Positions 25,460-31,894 of a stretch of 37,189 nucleotides of DNA are shown here, piece after piece (position 1 is the first letter of the stretch; every line of letters begins with the position of its first letter). A model generated the notes under the pieces. That model searched no databases. It was not told where the DNA came from and worked only from the letters and a program-made list of their open reading frames with translations. Location: IMG/VR virus record IMGVR_UViG_3300020401_000037, positions 1 through 37,189 of that record. One strand, 5' to 3'. A program made the translations under genes and the position numbers. Source of the stretch: a virus.

Positions 25460-25855
25460 ATGGGTCAGAAGAGTCCAATCACATCCGATGTCGAGCAATT
25501 TTTAAAACTAAACCATAAGCAACATACTCATAAGGAACTAGCTCAGATCATAGGGTGTTGTATAGAAACAGTAAGAAGAGCATTAGTAAGATTAGATTTA
25601 GAAGTAATTCACGGTGCTAAATATCAACGGCGATTACCACCTAAGAAATGGTCACGCCCCTGTATAATTTGTGGCTGTAAAAAGCAGCGACCTAAGATGC
25701 AGTTTAAATGTCAATCGTGCCATGATCGTGAACGCGATCAAGACAAGCACATAGCTCACCGAAAAAGTAGAACAATAACTTTGCCACAGGTGGAACTATG
25801 TCAAAACAAAAACGTAAGGGTGATGGTTACGAAAGAGAGCTTGCCCACTGGTTAA
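25460..25855 (+). CDS. HTH and zinc-ribbon DNA-binding protein
   Basis: A 131-residue protein; the ATG at 25460 follows a GAGGTGGTG ribosome binding site, and a candidate promoter lies just upstream. Residues about 22-48 (HKELAQIIGCCIETVRRALVRLDLE) are a helix-turn-helix. Residues about 68-90 have C-x2-C...C-x2-C (PCIICGC and KCQSCH), a likely zinc ribbon. The tail is basic. This make-up fits a phage transcription regulator or a DNA-processing factor. The end overlaps the next gene by 58 bp in another frame, an unusually long overlap. Confidence 0.55.
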   Translation: MGQKSPITSDVEQFLKLNHKQHTHKELAQIIGCCIETVRRALVRLDLEVIHGAKYQRRLPPKKWSRPCIICGCKKQRPKMQFKCQSCHDRERDQDKHIAHRKSRTITLPQVELCQNKNVRVMVTKESLPTG

Positions 25856-26175
25856 ACGAAAATGTTTATGGGGAAGAGCGTTGTGAACGTGCGCCTTTAT
25901 CCGGTGGTGGAAAGCATCACATGGGCGTAGGTGGAGCAGACTTACTCGGCACTCCCCACATATTTGTAGAAGCTAAGAGAGTAGAGAAACTCGCATGGCG
26001 TGATGCACTCGACCAAGCTGAACGAAACTCAGGAGCTAAACACAATGGCAAGACTCCTCTCGTAGTGACTCGGCGTAACAGAGAGAGTACGGAAGATAGT
26101 ATCTGTATTCTCAGGTTAAAAGAGTTCAAACAATATTATCTCGCGTACCTTCGAGAGATGTCTTACGGAGATTAG
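25798..26175 (+). CDS. PD-(D/E)XK nuclease, Holliday-junction-resolvase-like
   Basis: A 125-residue protein after an AGGTGG ribosome binding site. Residues show the small resolvase pattern: E14 in GYERELAHWL, D48 in GGADLL, and E58-x-K60 in FVEAKR. Length and the basic start (MSKQKRKG) fit archaeal-Hjc-like or phage endonuclease resolvases that cut branched DNA made during recombination and replication. It follows the primase-helicase and HTH-zinc genes. A general endonuclease role is the alternative. Confidence 0.65.
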   Translation: MSKQKRKGDGYERELAHWLNENVYGEERCERAPLSGGGKHHMGVGGADLLGTPHIFVEAKRVEKLAWRDALDQAERNSGAKHNGKTPLVVTRRNRESTEDSICILRLKEFKQYYLAYLREMSYGD

Positions 26176-26180
26176 CGAGG

Positions 26181-26211
26181 ACGACAAACCTCGTAAATAA
26201 TTTATTATAAT
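26181..26211 (+). promoter_or_regulatory. Candidate promoter before the small membrane-protein genes
   Basis: A perfect TATAAT (26206-26211) is present, but the best -35 (ACGACA, 26181-26186) is poor and 19 bp away. A CGAGG/CCTCG dyad overlaps the -35 side. It lies in the 84-bp gap between the resolvase-like and membrane-protein genes. Confidence 0.35.
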
Positions 26212-26259
26212 TACTACGCTTACTCTGACTTTTACTTAACATTCTATTTGGAGTGAGCA

Positions 26260-26727
26260 TTGGCTATTCTAGAAACAATTGCAGTGGCAAACGCAAGTTT
26301 CGCCGTCATAAAAAAAGCCCTCGAAAATTCGAGGGAAGTCAAAGATATTGTGGGCCATGTGGGAAAATTTCTCACTGCTGAAGACCAACTAAAAGAACAA
26401 GTCAAAAAGAAAAAGGCTAATCCCTTGACTGCCATTACTGGTGGAGAGGAAGGTGATTGGGAGTGCTTCCAACAGCTAGAAGAAATCAAACGAAAGCGTC
26501 AAGAACTCGAAAGCTGGTGCAGACTTTACGGACCACCTGGCACTTGGGATCGCTGGAAACAGTACCAGCAAGAAGCGCGAGTAGCGCGAAGAGCTAGAGA
26601 AAAACAATTAGAAAAAGAGCGTCAAGAAATGATTGAGTCAGTCAGCATGGGGGCTGGCGTTTTGATTGCGGTAGCTGTTGTTCTTGCTGGCTTGTATTTC
26701 CTCGCTAAGTACATGGGAAAAATCTAA
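26260..26727 (+). CDS. C-terminal membrane-anchored small protein
   Basis: A 155-residue protein with a TTG start after TTGGAGTGAG. Residues 1-45 are helical (ILETIAVANASFAVIKKALE, then VKDIVGHVGKF), 50-120 strongly charged with coiled-coil character, and residues about 130-150 one transmembrane helix (GVLIAVAVVLAGLYFLAKYM). The pattern (N-terminal LETIAxANAxFAVIK, middle GxPGTWDRW) recalls a conserved family in marine short-tailed phages near the lysis genes. A holin-like or lysis-timing role is possible but unproven. Confidence 0.6.
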   Translation: MAILETIAVANASFAVIKKALENSREVKDIVGHVGKFLTAEDQLKEQVKKKKANPLTAITGGEEGDWECFQQLEEIKRKRQELESWCRLYGPPGTWDRWKQYQQEARVARRAREKQLEKERQEMIESVSMGAGVLIAVAVVLAGLYFLAKYMGKI

Positions 26728-26942
26728 TGTTCTTTGTGCTAGTGTTTTCGATATGGGGTTATAACGGAAACGACTGGCAATACATCGGCAACCAATATAT
26801 CTATGATACTCCAATGTTATTAGAGCAGTGTCAGTTTATTGCTCACCAAAGCAATTGGAGTAAACATGAGACTAACGAATACTATCGTATGTCAGTAGAG
26901 TGCGTCCCTGTCCCAATGGAAAAAATAAAAATTAGCGGTTGA
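26727..26942 (+). CDS. Small exported-looking protein
   Basis: A 71-residue protein whose ATG overlaps the previous stop by one base. The N-terminus (MFFVLVFSIWGYNGNDW) is hydrophobic and could be a short export or membrane segment; the rest has two Cys (QCQFIAHQSNW and VECVPV) that could form a disulphide. The same order, after the LETIA-type membrane protein, is familiar from marine podophages. Function unknown. The following gap carries the octamer GGGACGAT at 26972-26979. Confidence 0.5.
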   Translation: MFFVLVFSIWGYNGNDWQYIGNQYIYDTPMLLEQCQFIAHQSNWSKHETNEYYRMSVECVPVPMEKIKISG

Positions 26943-27030
26943 CGACTGCTACGCTAGGGCTTCGCAGTTAAGGGACGATTAATTCTTACAGTCAATGTTA
27001 TTTATATCTCAGCCAACAAAGGGAACAATT

Positions 27031-27303
27031 GTGGGAATTGAACACATCATAACACTTCTTATCGCACTCGCTGGCTCTGCTGGTTTCTGGTCGTTTATGA
27101 CCATGCGTGAGAAGACAAGAAGGGAAGCGGCTACAGAATATCAGAACACTTTGAAGGATCAAGTTGAGCGATTAGCCAAGAAGCTCGACACATATACCGA
27201 GGACAAAGAAGAATTACTGAGGGAGATAGCCAGTCTTAGAGAAGACTTGGCAACTGCTAAAACAACAATCAATCATTTAGAGACACTACTTCGTAACAAA
27301 TGA
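27031..27303 (+). CDS. Membrane-anchored coiled-coil protein (holin or spanin candidate)
   Basis: The GTG at 27031 is preferred because AAAGGGAAC precedes it; an in-frame ATG at 26995 has no ribosome binding site. The resulting protein has 90 residues: a transmembrane helix near residues 4-24 (HIITLLIALAGSAGFWSFM), then a charged coiled coil to the end (QVERLAKKLDTYTEDKEELL). This N-in membrane plus coiled-coil design occurs in holin-like and inner-membrane spanin proteins. It lies two genes before the amidase, so a lysis role is plausible. Confidence 0.55.
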   Translation: MGIEHIITLLIALAGSAGFWSFMTMREKTRREAATEYQNTLKDQVERLAKKLDTYTEDKEELLREIASLREDLATAKTTINHLETLLRNK

Positions 27304-27701
27304 CCAGCCAACACGCGACCTTATTAGGTCGGGCTGGTGAATTTTACTGTGCATATATTCTTGAGAAGCGCGGCATCAGGACGACCCATGTAGATATTCC
27401 ACATGATGATTTGTGGTGTACCAGACCTGATGGGCAAATGGTAAGGGTTCAAGTAAAGACTTCGAGCAAGCCAACCTTTCAAGCGAAGGGTCACAAGCTT
27501 CCAAGATATAACTTTAGATTCCATCAAACGAAACACGGCTCTCCTTCGAGAGTCGTTTTGCTTTTCGCTGATGATCGGTCACTTGTCCTGGCAATGAATA
27601 GGGACGACATAACAGGGGGAACACTTAAACTAAAGCCAGATCGTTTTACAAAAGCGGCTCAAGAGGAATCTTTAAAAAGGGTGTTTAAATTAAATGCGTA
27701 A
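27300..27701 (+). CDS. PD-(D/E)XK-family protein in the lysis region
   Basis: A 133-residue protein whose ATG overlaps the previous stop (ATGA). GRAGEFYCAYILEKRGI with E14, D36-D37 before LW, and Q51-V-K53 (RVQVKTSS) match the small group of PD-(D/E)XK proteins in which the acidic residue of ExK is Gln (PDDEXK_5 type). These are probably nucleases; a role in DNA repair or host DNA degradation is possible. Placement between membrane genes and the amidase is unusual for a nuclease. The octamer GGGACGAC occurs inside this coding region at 27601. Confidence 0.55.
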   Translation: MTSQHATLLGRAGEFYCAYILEKRGIRTTHVDIPHDDLWCTRPDGQMVRVQVKTSSKPTFQAKGHKLPRYNFRFHQTKHGSPSRVVLLFADDRSLVLAMNRDDITGGTLKLKPDRFTKAAQEESLKRVFKLNA

Positions 27702-28362
27702 AATTAATCAGATAATAGTTCACTGCACAGCGACAAGACCGGACTGGTGGGAAAACAAATCAATAAACGAACAAGTTAAGGAAGTGACTCGGTGGCATTT
27801 GGACAGAGGTTTTTCAGATTGTGGGTATCATTTTTTGGTGTCCAGAAGTGGAGAGGTAGTTCAGGGTAGGCCAGTAGAGAAGTCGGGTGCTCATGCGAAA
27901 GGGCATAATTCTGATAGTATTGGGTTGGCTATGTTTGGGGGATTTGGTTCGGATGCTGACGACTTAGCTACAGAACATTTCACACCGCTACAACTCGCAG
28001 CAACTTATGACTTGATCCGAAAACTACAGGAACAATACGGTGTAAAGAACGAGAATGTGATTGGTCACAATCGTATCTCATCTAAGAGTTGCCCAGGCTT
28101 CAGAGTTCAGAAGTGGTTATCTGGTATGAAACTCTCAGAAGCTACTGCATCAAAGCCAGAGAGAACAAAGCCAAGGCAATCGAAGACAGTCAAAGCATCA
28201 GCAGCCACAATCGCAGCATCGGCTGGTACTGCTGTCACCTCGCTCTCAGGTATGAATGAAAATGCACAGTACATCATACTAGCATTTGCTGGACTGACTG
28301 TATTGTTCGGACTTTACATAATGCGAGAACGTATCAAGGCATGGTCAGAGGGCTGGCACTAA
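27694..28362 (+). CDS. T7-lysozyme-type N-acetylmuramoyl-L-alanine amidase with C-terminal membrane segment
   Basis: A 222-residue endolysin that cuts the bond between muramic acid and the peptide stem. Residues 1-145 carry the amidase domain: zinc ligands H10 (IIVHCTA), H125 (GHNRISS) and C133 (KSCPGF), with Y45 (GYHF) and K131 as catalytic helpers; H125-x7-C133 and the Lys two before the Cys match T7 lysozyme spacing. After a basic linker (residues 152-170), residues about 190-210 form a transmembrane helix (AQYIILAFAGLTVLFGLYIM). T7 lysozyme lacks such a tail, so this enzyme may be membrane-held until lysis. It overlaps the upstream gene by 8 bp and precedes the spanins. Confidence 0.85.
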   Translation: MRKINQIIVHCTATRPDWWENKSINEQVKEVTRWHLDRGFSDCGYHFLVSRSGEVVQGRPVEKSGAHAKGHNSDSIGLAMFGGFGSDADDLATEHFTPLQLAATYDLIRKLQEQYGVKNENVIGHNRISSKSCPGFRVQKWLSGMKLSEATASKPERTKPRQSKTVKASAATIAASAGTAVTSLSGMNENAQYIILAFAGLTVLFGLYIMRERIKAWSEGWH

Positions 28363-28374
28363 AAGGTGGGTATA

Positions 28375-28611
28375 ATGTTTGGAAGCAAGCTTCAGCTTTA
28401 TTTGCTGATCGGCGCAGCCTTTATACTAGGGCTGCTCGGAATCTATTCCTCAGGTATCGCCAGAGGACAGGACAAAATTAAACGTAAACTAGATCAAAAG
28501 CTAATTGACGATATGCGATTAGCGAAAGGTGTTGATGATGAAATTAATAGCATGGATGATGATAGCCTTGCCGATGTCGCTCGTAAGTGGGTGCGCTCAG
28601 ATAAAAAGTGA
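28375..28611 (+). CDS. Inner-membrane spanin (Rz-like)
   Basis: A 78-residue protein; the ATG at 28375 follows AAGGTGG, while the GTG at 28366 overlaps that site. A transmembrane helix (residues 5-25, LQLYLLIGAAFILGLLGIYSSG) is followed by a charged helical region. Size, membrane-then-coil design, place after the endolysin and the out-of-frame overlap with a lipoprotein gene fit an i-spanin, which helps break the outer membrane in the last step of lysis. Confidence 0.65.
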   Translation: MFGSKLQLYLLIGAAFILGLLGIYSSGIARGQDKIKRKLDQKLIDDMRLAKGVDDEINSMDDDSLADVARKWVRSDKK

Positions 28612-28744
28612 TTCATATTGTGACCTAGCTTTCCCAATGTACTTTGGAGATGAAGCAGCAATGCGATCAATCGAAGAGCATGACCATGAGCTATTCATAG
28701 ATGTTATCGTACACAATGAAACATACGAAGAGTTGTGTAGTTAG
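28535..28744 (+). CDS. Outer-membrane spanin lipoprotein (Rz1-like), nested start
   Basis: A protein of about 69 residues in the +1 frame beginning inside the i-spanin gene; ATG 28535 follows AAAGGTG. A signal segment (KLIAWMMIALPMSL) ends in the lipobox VSGC. The mature part reads CDLAFPMYFGDEA...DVIVHNETYEELC, a pattern common in phage o-spanins, with two further Cys. The partial overlap with the i-spanin is the usual Rz/Rz1 arrangement. Confidence 0.7.
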   Translation: MMKLIAWMMIALPMSLVSGCAQIKSDSYCDLAFPMYFGDEAAMRSIEEHDHELFIDVIVHNETYEELCS

Positions 28745-28754
28745 TACCCCATAG

Positions 28755-28783
28755 TTGACAAGTAGTGACGTAAACGCTACAAC
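28755..28783 (+). promoter_or_regulatory. Promoter for the regulator/integrase region with operator-like dyad
   Basis: TTGACA (28755-28760), a 17-bp spacer and TACAAC (28778-28783). The spacer contains GTAGTG...CGCTAC (28762-28767 with 28775-28780), whose arms resemble the dyads in the promoters at 33.1 and 35.5 kb. It reads toward the winged-helix gene at 28831. Confidence 0.55.
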
Positions 28784-28830
28784 TCCCCATGTACCTTGTG
28801 TACTTTAACTTTAACCGTAAAGGGGGGAAG

Positions 28831-29274
28831 ATGGGAATTAACCAATTAAATCAAAGGTATGCTATTGCTTTAGCTAGACTAGAACTAGCACAAACTACTG
28901 GTGCGCTTTATGCGCCAGATGATCCACAAGAAGCCAAGATGGTTGAATACTTTATGAGCACATCTAATCGGCGCTTGTTTGGAATTAAGTGTTCGATATG
29001 CGGATTGTTACGTGAAGACTGCACACCAAGTAACATGGCAAAGGAACTTGGTATATCAATCAATGGCATCGACACAATGATTAGCGAGTGTGAAGCAGAG
29101 GCTTGGATAGAAGTTACGAGAGCAAGTAACAACTATCGTTATGTCAGGGGGTCACAAGAGCTAGTCGATCAGTATGTGAATTACGCAACCAAGGTTGCAG
29201 ATTTCTCAAGTCAACAAGACTTCTTAGGCATAAACGCTGCCAGAAGATACACCAATGCTACTGCGTACCCTTGA
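28831..29274 (+). CDS. Winged-helix DNA-binding protein
   Basis: A 147-residue protein; ATG 28831 follows GGGGGGAAG. The N-terminus (residues 1-45) is helical and polar; residues about 60-115 (LLREDCTPSNMAKELGISINGIDTMISECEAEAWIEVTR, then YRYVRGSQEL) look like a winged helix similar to MarR-type domains. The C-terminus resembles short motifs from other regulators (AARRY). With a LuxR-type gene and integrase next in line, it could govern lysogeny. No ligand-binding site is visible. Confidence 0.5.
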   Translation: MGINQLNQRYAIALARLELAQTTGALYAPDDPQEAKMVEYFMSTSNRRLFGIKCSICGLLREDCTPSNMAKELGISINGIDTMISECEAEAWIEVTRASNNYRYVRGSQELVDQYVNYATKVADFSSQQDFLGINAARRYTNATAYP

Positions 29275-29364
29275 GTAGCAAACCACCCAAACCAATGAGC
29301 ATTGATTTGATAAAATTTAGTGGCATTATTAATCTCCATCGACTGAATACATCGGGGGGAAGGT

Positions 29365-29871
29365 ATGATGTATCACAATCAAATGTATGCTCCTATCACG
29401 CATGGAGCGCAAGATATGAATGACAATTTAAGGCTCGACATAGCTAGACTAGAAGCAAAGGTCGATATGTTAGTCCAACTAGCAATGAATGGAAATACTA
29501 CTATTCCAGATAGCAAAGCGGCATCAGGTCATAGCCAGCTAAACATTGCGGAAGCATCCTTACTTCGGAGACTAACGATAAAGCAACATTGCGTTGCTCA
29601 ACTCTTAATCGAGGGTTGGAAAAATGGAGAGATTGCAGAACTAATGGGCGTATCGGACAACACAATTAAGTTGCACGTTTCGGCTATTGCAAAAAAGATG
29701 GGAGTAAAAGTTAGAACTCAGATAGCTATGTCGTTCTCTGAGATAACTCAGAAAGCATCAGACTCAGAGTACGAGCAAGCATCAGGTGGAATCCCTAAAT
29801 CTTGGGGAGCCAACGCCAGCATCGGAATGGATGATCCATTGGCTGCTCTTTACGCACCGCAAAGGAAATGA
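29365..29871 (+). CDS. LuxR/GerE-type helix-turn-helix regulator
   Basis: A 168-residue protein with a GGGGGGAAGGT ribosome binding site. Residues 22-45 are helical (LRLDIARLEAKVDMLVQLA). Residues about 68-120 form a GerE helix-turn-helix (LTIKQHCVAQLLIEGWKNGEIAELMGVSDNTIKLHVSAIAKKMGVKVRTQIA), without an autoinducer or receiver domain. Such stand-alone GerE proteins bind promoter DNA as dimers. It stops one base before the integrase start, which makes it a likely regulator of integration. The 90-bp gap upstream has a modest promoter (TTGATA, 17 bp, TAATCT). Confidence 0.75.
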   Translation: MMYHNQMYAPITHGAQDMNDNLRLDIARLEAKVDMLVQLAMNGNTTIPDSKAASGHSQLNIAEASLLRRLTIKQHCVAQLLIEGWKNGEIAELMGVSDNTIKLHVSAIAKKMGVKVRTQIAMSFSEITQKASDSEYEQASGGIPKSWGANASIGMDDPLAALYAPQRK

Positions 29872-29872
29872 A

Positions 29873-30931
29873 ATGGCTGGATTAAGATTAACTAAGAGAG
29901 CCAATTCAAAGTATTGGCAGTCGGATGGAACCATGAAGATCAATGGTATTTCTGTAAGAGTTCGAGAGCCACTTGGGACAGAGGATAAGGATGAAGCTTA
30001 TCTGAATCTCAAGACTCTTGAGTTTGAATTGCTGACCGGAAAGAAAGTAATCGGTAAGAAAAAATCTAGTGGAGATATTTTGATTGAAGAATTAATTATC
30101 AAGTTCAAACAAGATGTCACCACTGGATCAGGCCGAACAACTGAGCAATTGCTGACCAACTTCCATGACAGAATTGGTAAGCTATCAACTCGTGAGTTTA
30201 CTCAGGCTGATGCAAGTCAGTACATCTATGAGTATCACACCTCGCAAGGACACAGTGTAAACAATATCCGAAGGGTAATGACTCAGCTTCAATCACTGTT
30301 GAACTATGGATTCGAGCAAGGCTTTAGAGCAGAGAAAATAAAAATTAAAAAGCCACCCGAAGAAATAAAAGACATTGAAGTATTCACAAGAGAAGAAATC
30401 GAAAAGATATTCAAGCACCTGGACGCGCACACAAAGAGATTGTGTTCGTTCATTCTGAATACTGGTGCTCGACCTATCGAAGCTATGACTCTCAAGAAGA
30501 AAGACCTAGACCTACCTCGTAAGGAAGTCACTCTGACTTCGATCAAGGGTAAGAATAGGAAAGCAAGAAAGAGAGTTATTCCATTGAACAATAAAGCTTA
30601 CGCTGCTGCTCATGGTAATCAACTCGCAAGTGCGGATCATAACGGCGAACTTGTATTCACCTACCTCGCACATGGATTGCATCGACCCTTCCATACTGAG
30701 GCTGGTAAGAGTGTGTTTAATCATCGCTGGAATCGTGCTTGTATAGCTGCGAAAGTTGTGGGTAAGCCACCTTACACTTTAAGGCACACGTTCGGCACAC
30801 GGCTCGGTAATAACAACACACCTTTCGCCACAGTACAGTCACTAATGGGACACACCGATCCCAAAACTACAATGAGATACGTGCATCCTACTTATCAGGA
30901 TCATGTTAATGCTGTAACGTCTATCGTGTAG
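29873..30931 (+). CDS. int: Tyrosine-recombinase integrase
   Basis: A 352-residue integrase starting at ATG 29873 (AAAGGAAATG). Residues 1-60 form an arm-binding-type beta domain, 65-160 a SAM-like core-binding domain, and 170-352 the catalytic domain. Catalytic residues: R200 (NTGARPIE), K225 (SIKGK), R304 (YTLRHTFGT), H327 (LMGHTD) and Tyr336 (TTMRYVHP). The residue three before R304, usually His, is Tyr301. It inserts and, with helpers, excises the phage; the attP-like site lies 16 bp after its stop. Confidence 0.9.
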   Translation: MAGLRLTKRANSKYWQSDGTMKINGISVRVREPLGTEDKDEAYLNLKTLEFELLTGKKVIGKKKSSGDILIEELIIKFKQDVTTGSGRTTEQLLTNFHDRIGKLSTREFTQADASQYIYEYHTSQGHSVNNIRRVMTQLQSLLNYGFEQGFRAEKIKIKKPPEEIKDIEVFTREEIEKIFKHLDAHTKRLCSFILNTGARPIEAMTLKKKDLDLPRKEVTLTSIKGKNRKARKRVIPLNNKAYAAAHGNQLASADHNGELVFTYLAHGLHRPFHTEAGKSVFNHRWNRACIAAKVVGKPPYTLRHTFGTRLGNNNTPFATVQSLMGHTDPKTTMRYVHPTYQDHVNAVTSIV

Positions 30932-30947
30932 GCGTGACAGTCACATA

Positions 30948-31048
30948 ACGACTTTGGTTTAGTCCAGTTACCTTGGCTCCGTAGCTCAACTGGATAGAGC
31001 AGCCCCCTCCTAAGGGGCAGAGCTTTATAAAAACTAAACCTAAGTCGT
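30948..31048. other. attP candidate: tRNA core between inverted repeats
   Basis: The 16-mer ACGACTTTGGTTTAGT (30948-30963) returns as its inverse complement at 31033-31048 with one mismatch. Between them lies a 46-nt tRNA half that would be the sequence shared with the host. The position directly behind the integrase and presence of phage genes on both sides fit an undisturbed attP. The repeats are probable integrase or helper binding sites. Confidence 0.75.
30975..31020 (+). pseudogene. 5' half of a tRNA-Arg(CCT), probable attachment core
   Basis: GGCTCCG acceptor arm, D stem GCTC/GAGC (30984-30987 with 30997-31000), and anticodon stem GCCCC/GGGGC (31002-31006 with 31014-31018) with loop CTCCTAA, so anticodon CCT at 31009-31011. 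Sequence leaves the tRNA after AG, with no T arm and no 3' acceptor strand, so it cannot work alone. It has the orientation of the integrase gene. Confidence 0.85.
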
Positions 31049-31056
31049 GCTTAACC

Positions 31057-31075
31057 AGAGACATTAGTTGTCTCT
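31057..31075. promoter_or_regulatory. Short dyad downstream of attP
   Basis: AGAGACA and TGTCTCT form a 7-bp stem with a 5-nt loop. There is no T-run after it, so it is a weak terminator at best; it may be an operator for the small gene at 31132. Confidence 0.35.
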
Positions 31076-31131
31076 ATTAAATATTGAATATGGCCTTATT
31101 GAAGGTGAGGCCACACAAAAGAGGCACAACT

Positions 31132-31353
31132 ATGAGCAAAAATACAGGCAATATTATATCACTCAAAGACGCTAAACCACACACCGAATTGCATCTCAAG
31201 GACATACCTTTTGATGAGCTAGTGGATAGTGTTAGAGATGAATTGGTAAACGTGTTGCGTGAGGTAATGCCCCACAACTACAACACTGATGATATAGAAA
31301 TTTTAACAAAAGTTTTTAAGGAAATTTTTGTGACAGACTTACCTACCGACTAA
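31132..31353 (+). CDS. Small acidic protein next to attP, function unknown
   Basis: A 73-residue protein; the ATG at 31132 follows AAAGAGGCA, preferred to an upstream TTG without a ribosome binding site. The sequence is acidic and largely helical (LKDIPFDELVDSVRDELVNVLREVM), with no known motif. It points toward and overlaps, end to end, the leftward small-gene block by 15 bp. A small regulator or inhibitor is possible, without direct evidence. Confidence 0.5.
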   Translation: MSKNTGNIISLKDAKPHTELHLKDIPFDELVDSVRDELVNVLREVMPHNYNTDDIEILTKVFKEIFVTDLPTD

Positions 31354-31599
31354 ATCAAATGCCGTAACCATACGGCTAGTCGGTGTAGTCTTGCCAACAA
31401 ACTGTTCATCAATTTGTGTGAGCAGTTTGTTCTTGAAAGATTCGTCTTTCAAACAGAGACAAAGAGCAAGGATCAACTTGTCATTCTCTCTCATCTTTTC
31501 GGTTAGCCCACATCGGACGTAACCATCTTCATCAATGCTAAGTGCCGGAGTATCATCCAGCACTTGCAATTTTTTTCTGGTAGTTCTCAGATCAGACAC
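31339..31599 (-). CDS. Small protein, function unknown
   Basis: An 86-residue protein, the last of the leftward block. The GTG start overlaps the upstream stop by 8 bp and lacks a clear ribosome binding site, so translation is probably coupled. Residues 33-65 are helical (TEKMRENDKLILALCLCLKDESF). No family recognised. Confidence 0.5.
   Translation of the reverse strand: MSDLRTTRKKLQVLDDTPALSIDEDGYVRCGLTEKMRENDKLILALCLCLKDESFKNKLLTQIDEQFVGKTTPTSRMVTAFDLVGR
31345..31384. terminator. Hairpin at the convergent gene ends
   Basis: ACCGACTA (31345-31352) pairs with TAGTCGGT (31377-31384), and inside it GCCGTA (31361-31366) pairs with TACGGC (31371-31376). It covers the ends of genes from both strands. 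No T-run follows on either side, so it may act as a transcript-end protector or factor-dependent stop. Confidence 0.45.
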
Positions 31600-31894
31600 G
31601 CTTTAATTCTTTTGTCTTGAAGAATCCCTGGTATTCTGGATTCTGAATCATAAAGAACCTAGCATACAGAGCAATGTAATCGTTACTGATTCTGAACTTT
31701 TCACCCTTTGTCTTTAGCGCAGTCTCCCAGCGCATACGGTTGACTATCAACCAAGCACTCGACTGTTCGACACCAGCCCTGATTAGATCGAAGGTAAACC
31801 TCTCGAACATATCATAGACATGAGGATTAATTCTGTGCCACTCTCCCCATCGCTCGAAAAGAGTTGGCTTTTTATCTTGTAGTTGGGTGGTCAT
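31592..31894 (-). CDS. Conserved small phage protein (WxRxNPHVYxxF type)
   Basis: A 100-residue protein after AAAAGGAGA. The sequence ERWGEWHRINPHVYDMFERFTFDLIRAG, NRMRWETAL, ISNDYIALYARFFMIQNPEYQGFF matches a conserved phage family with NPHVY, RMRWE and N-D/N-Y-x-x-x-YARxFM-x-x-x-P-E motifs. The role is unknown to me; it is usually found in early or replication-adjacent regions. Its start overlaps the upstream gene by 4 bp. Confidence 0.65.
   Translation of the reverse strand: MTTQLQDKKPTLFERWGEWHRINPHVYDMFERFTFDLIRAGVEQSSAWLIVNRMRWETALKTKGEKFRISNDYIALYARFFMIQNPEYQGFFKTKELKRV

Noticed and set aside
25460-26175. One gene broken by a frameshift
   Set aside because: The two parts have separate ribosome binding sites and distinct complete domains.
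27694-28362. Amidase as an inhibitor of a phage RNA polymerase, as in T7
   Set aside because: No such polymerase is seen here and the membrane helix makes this use unlikely.
30975-31020. Functional phage tRNA gene
   Set aside because: Lacks T arm and 3' acceptor strand; better explained as an attachment core.
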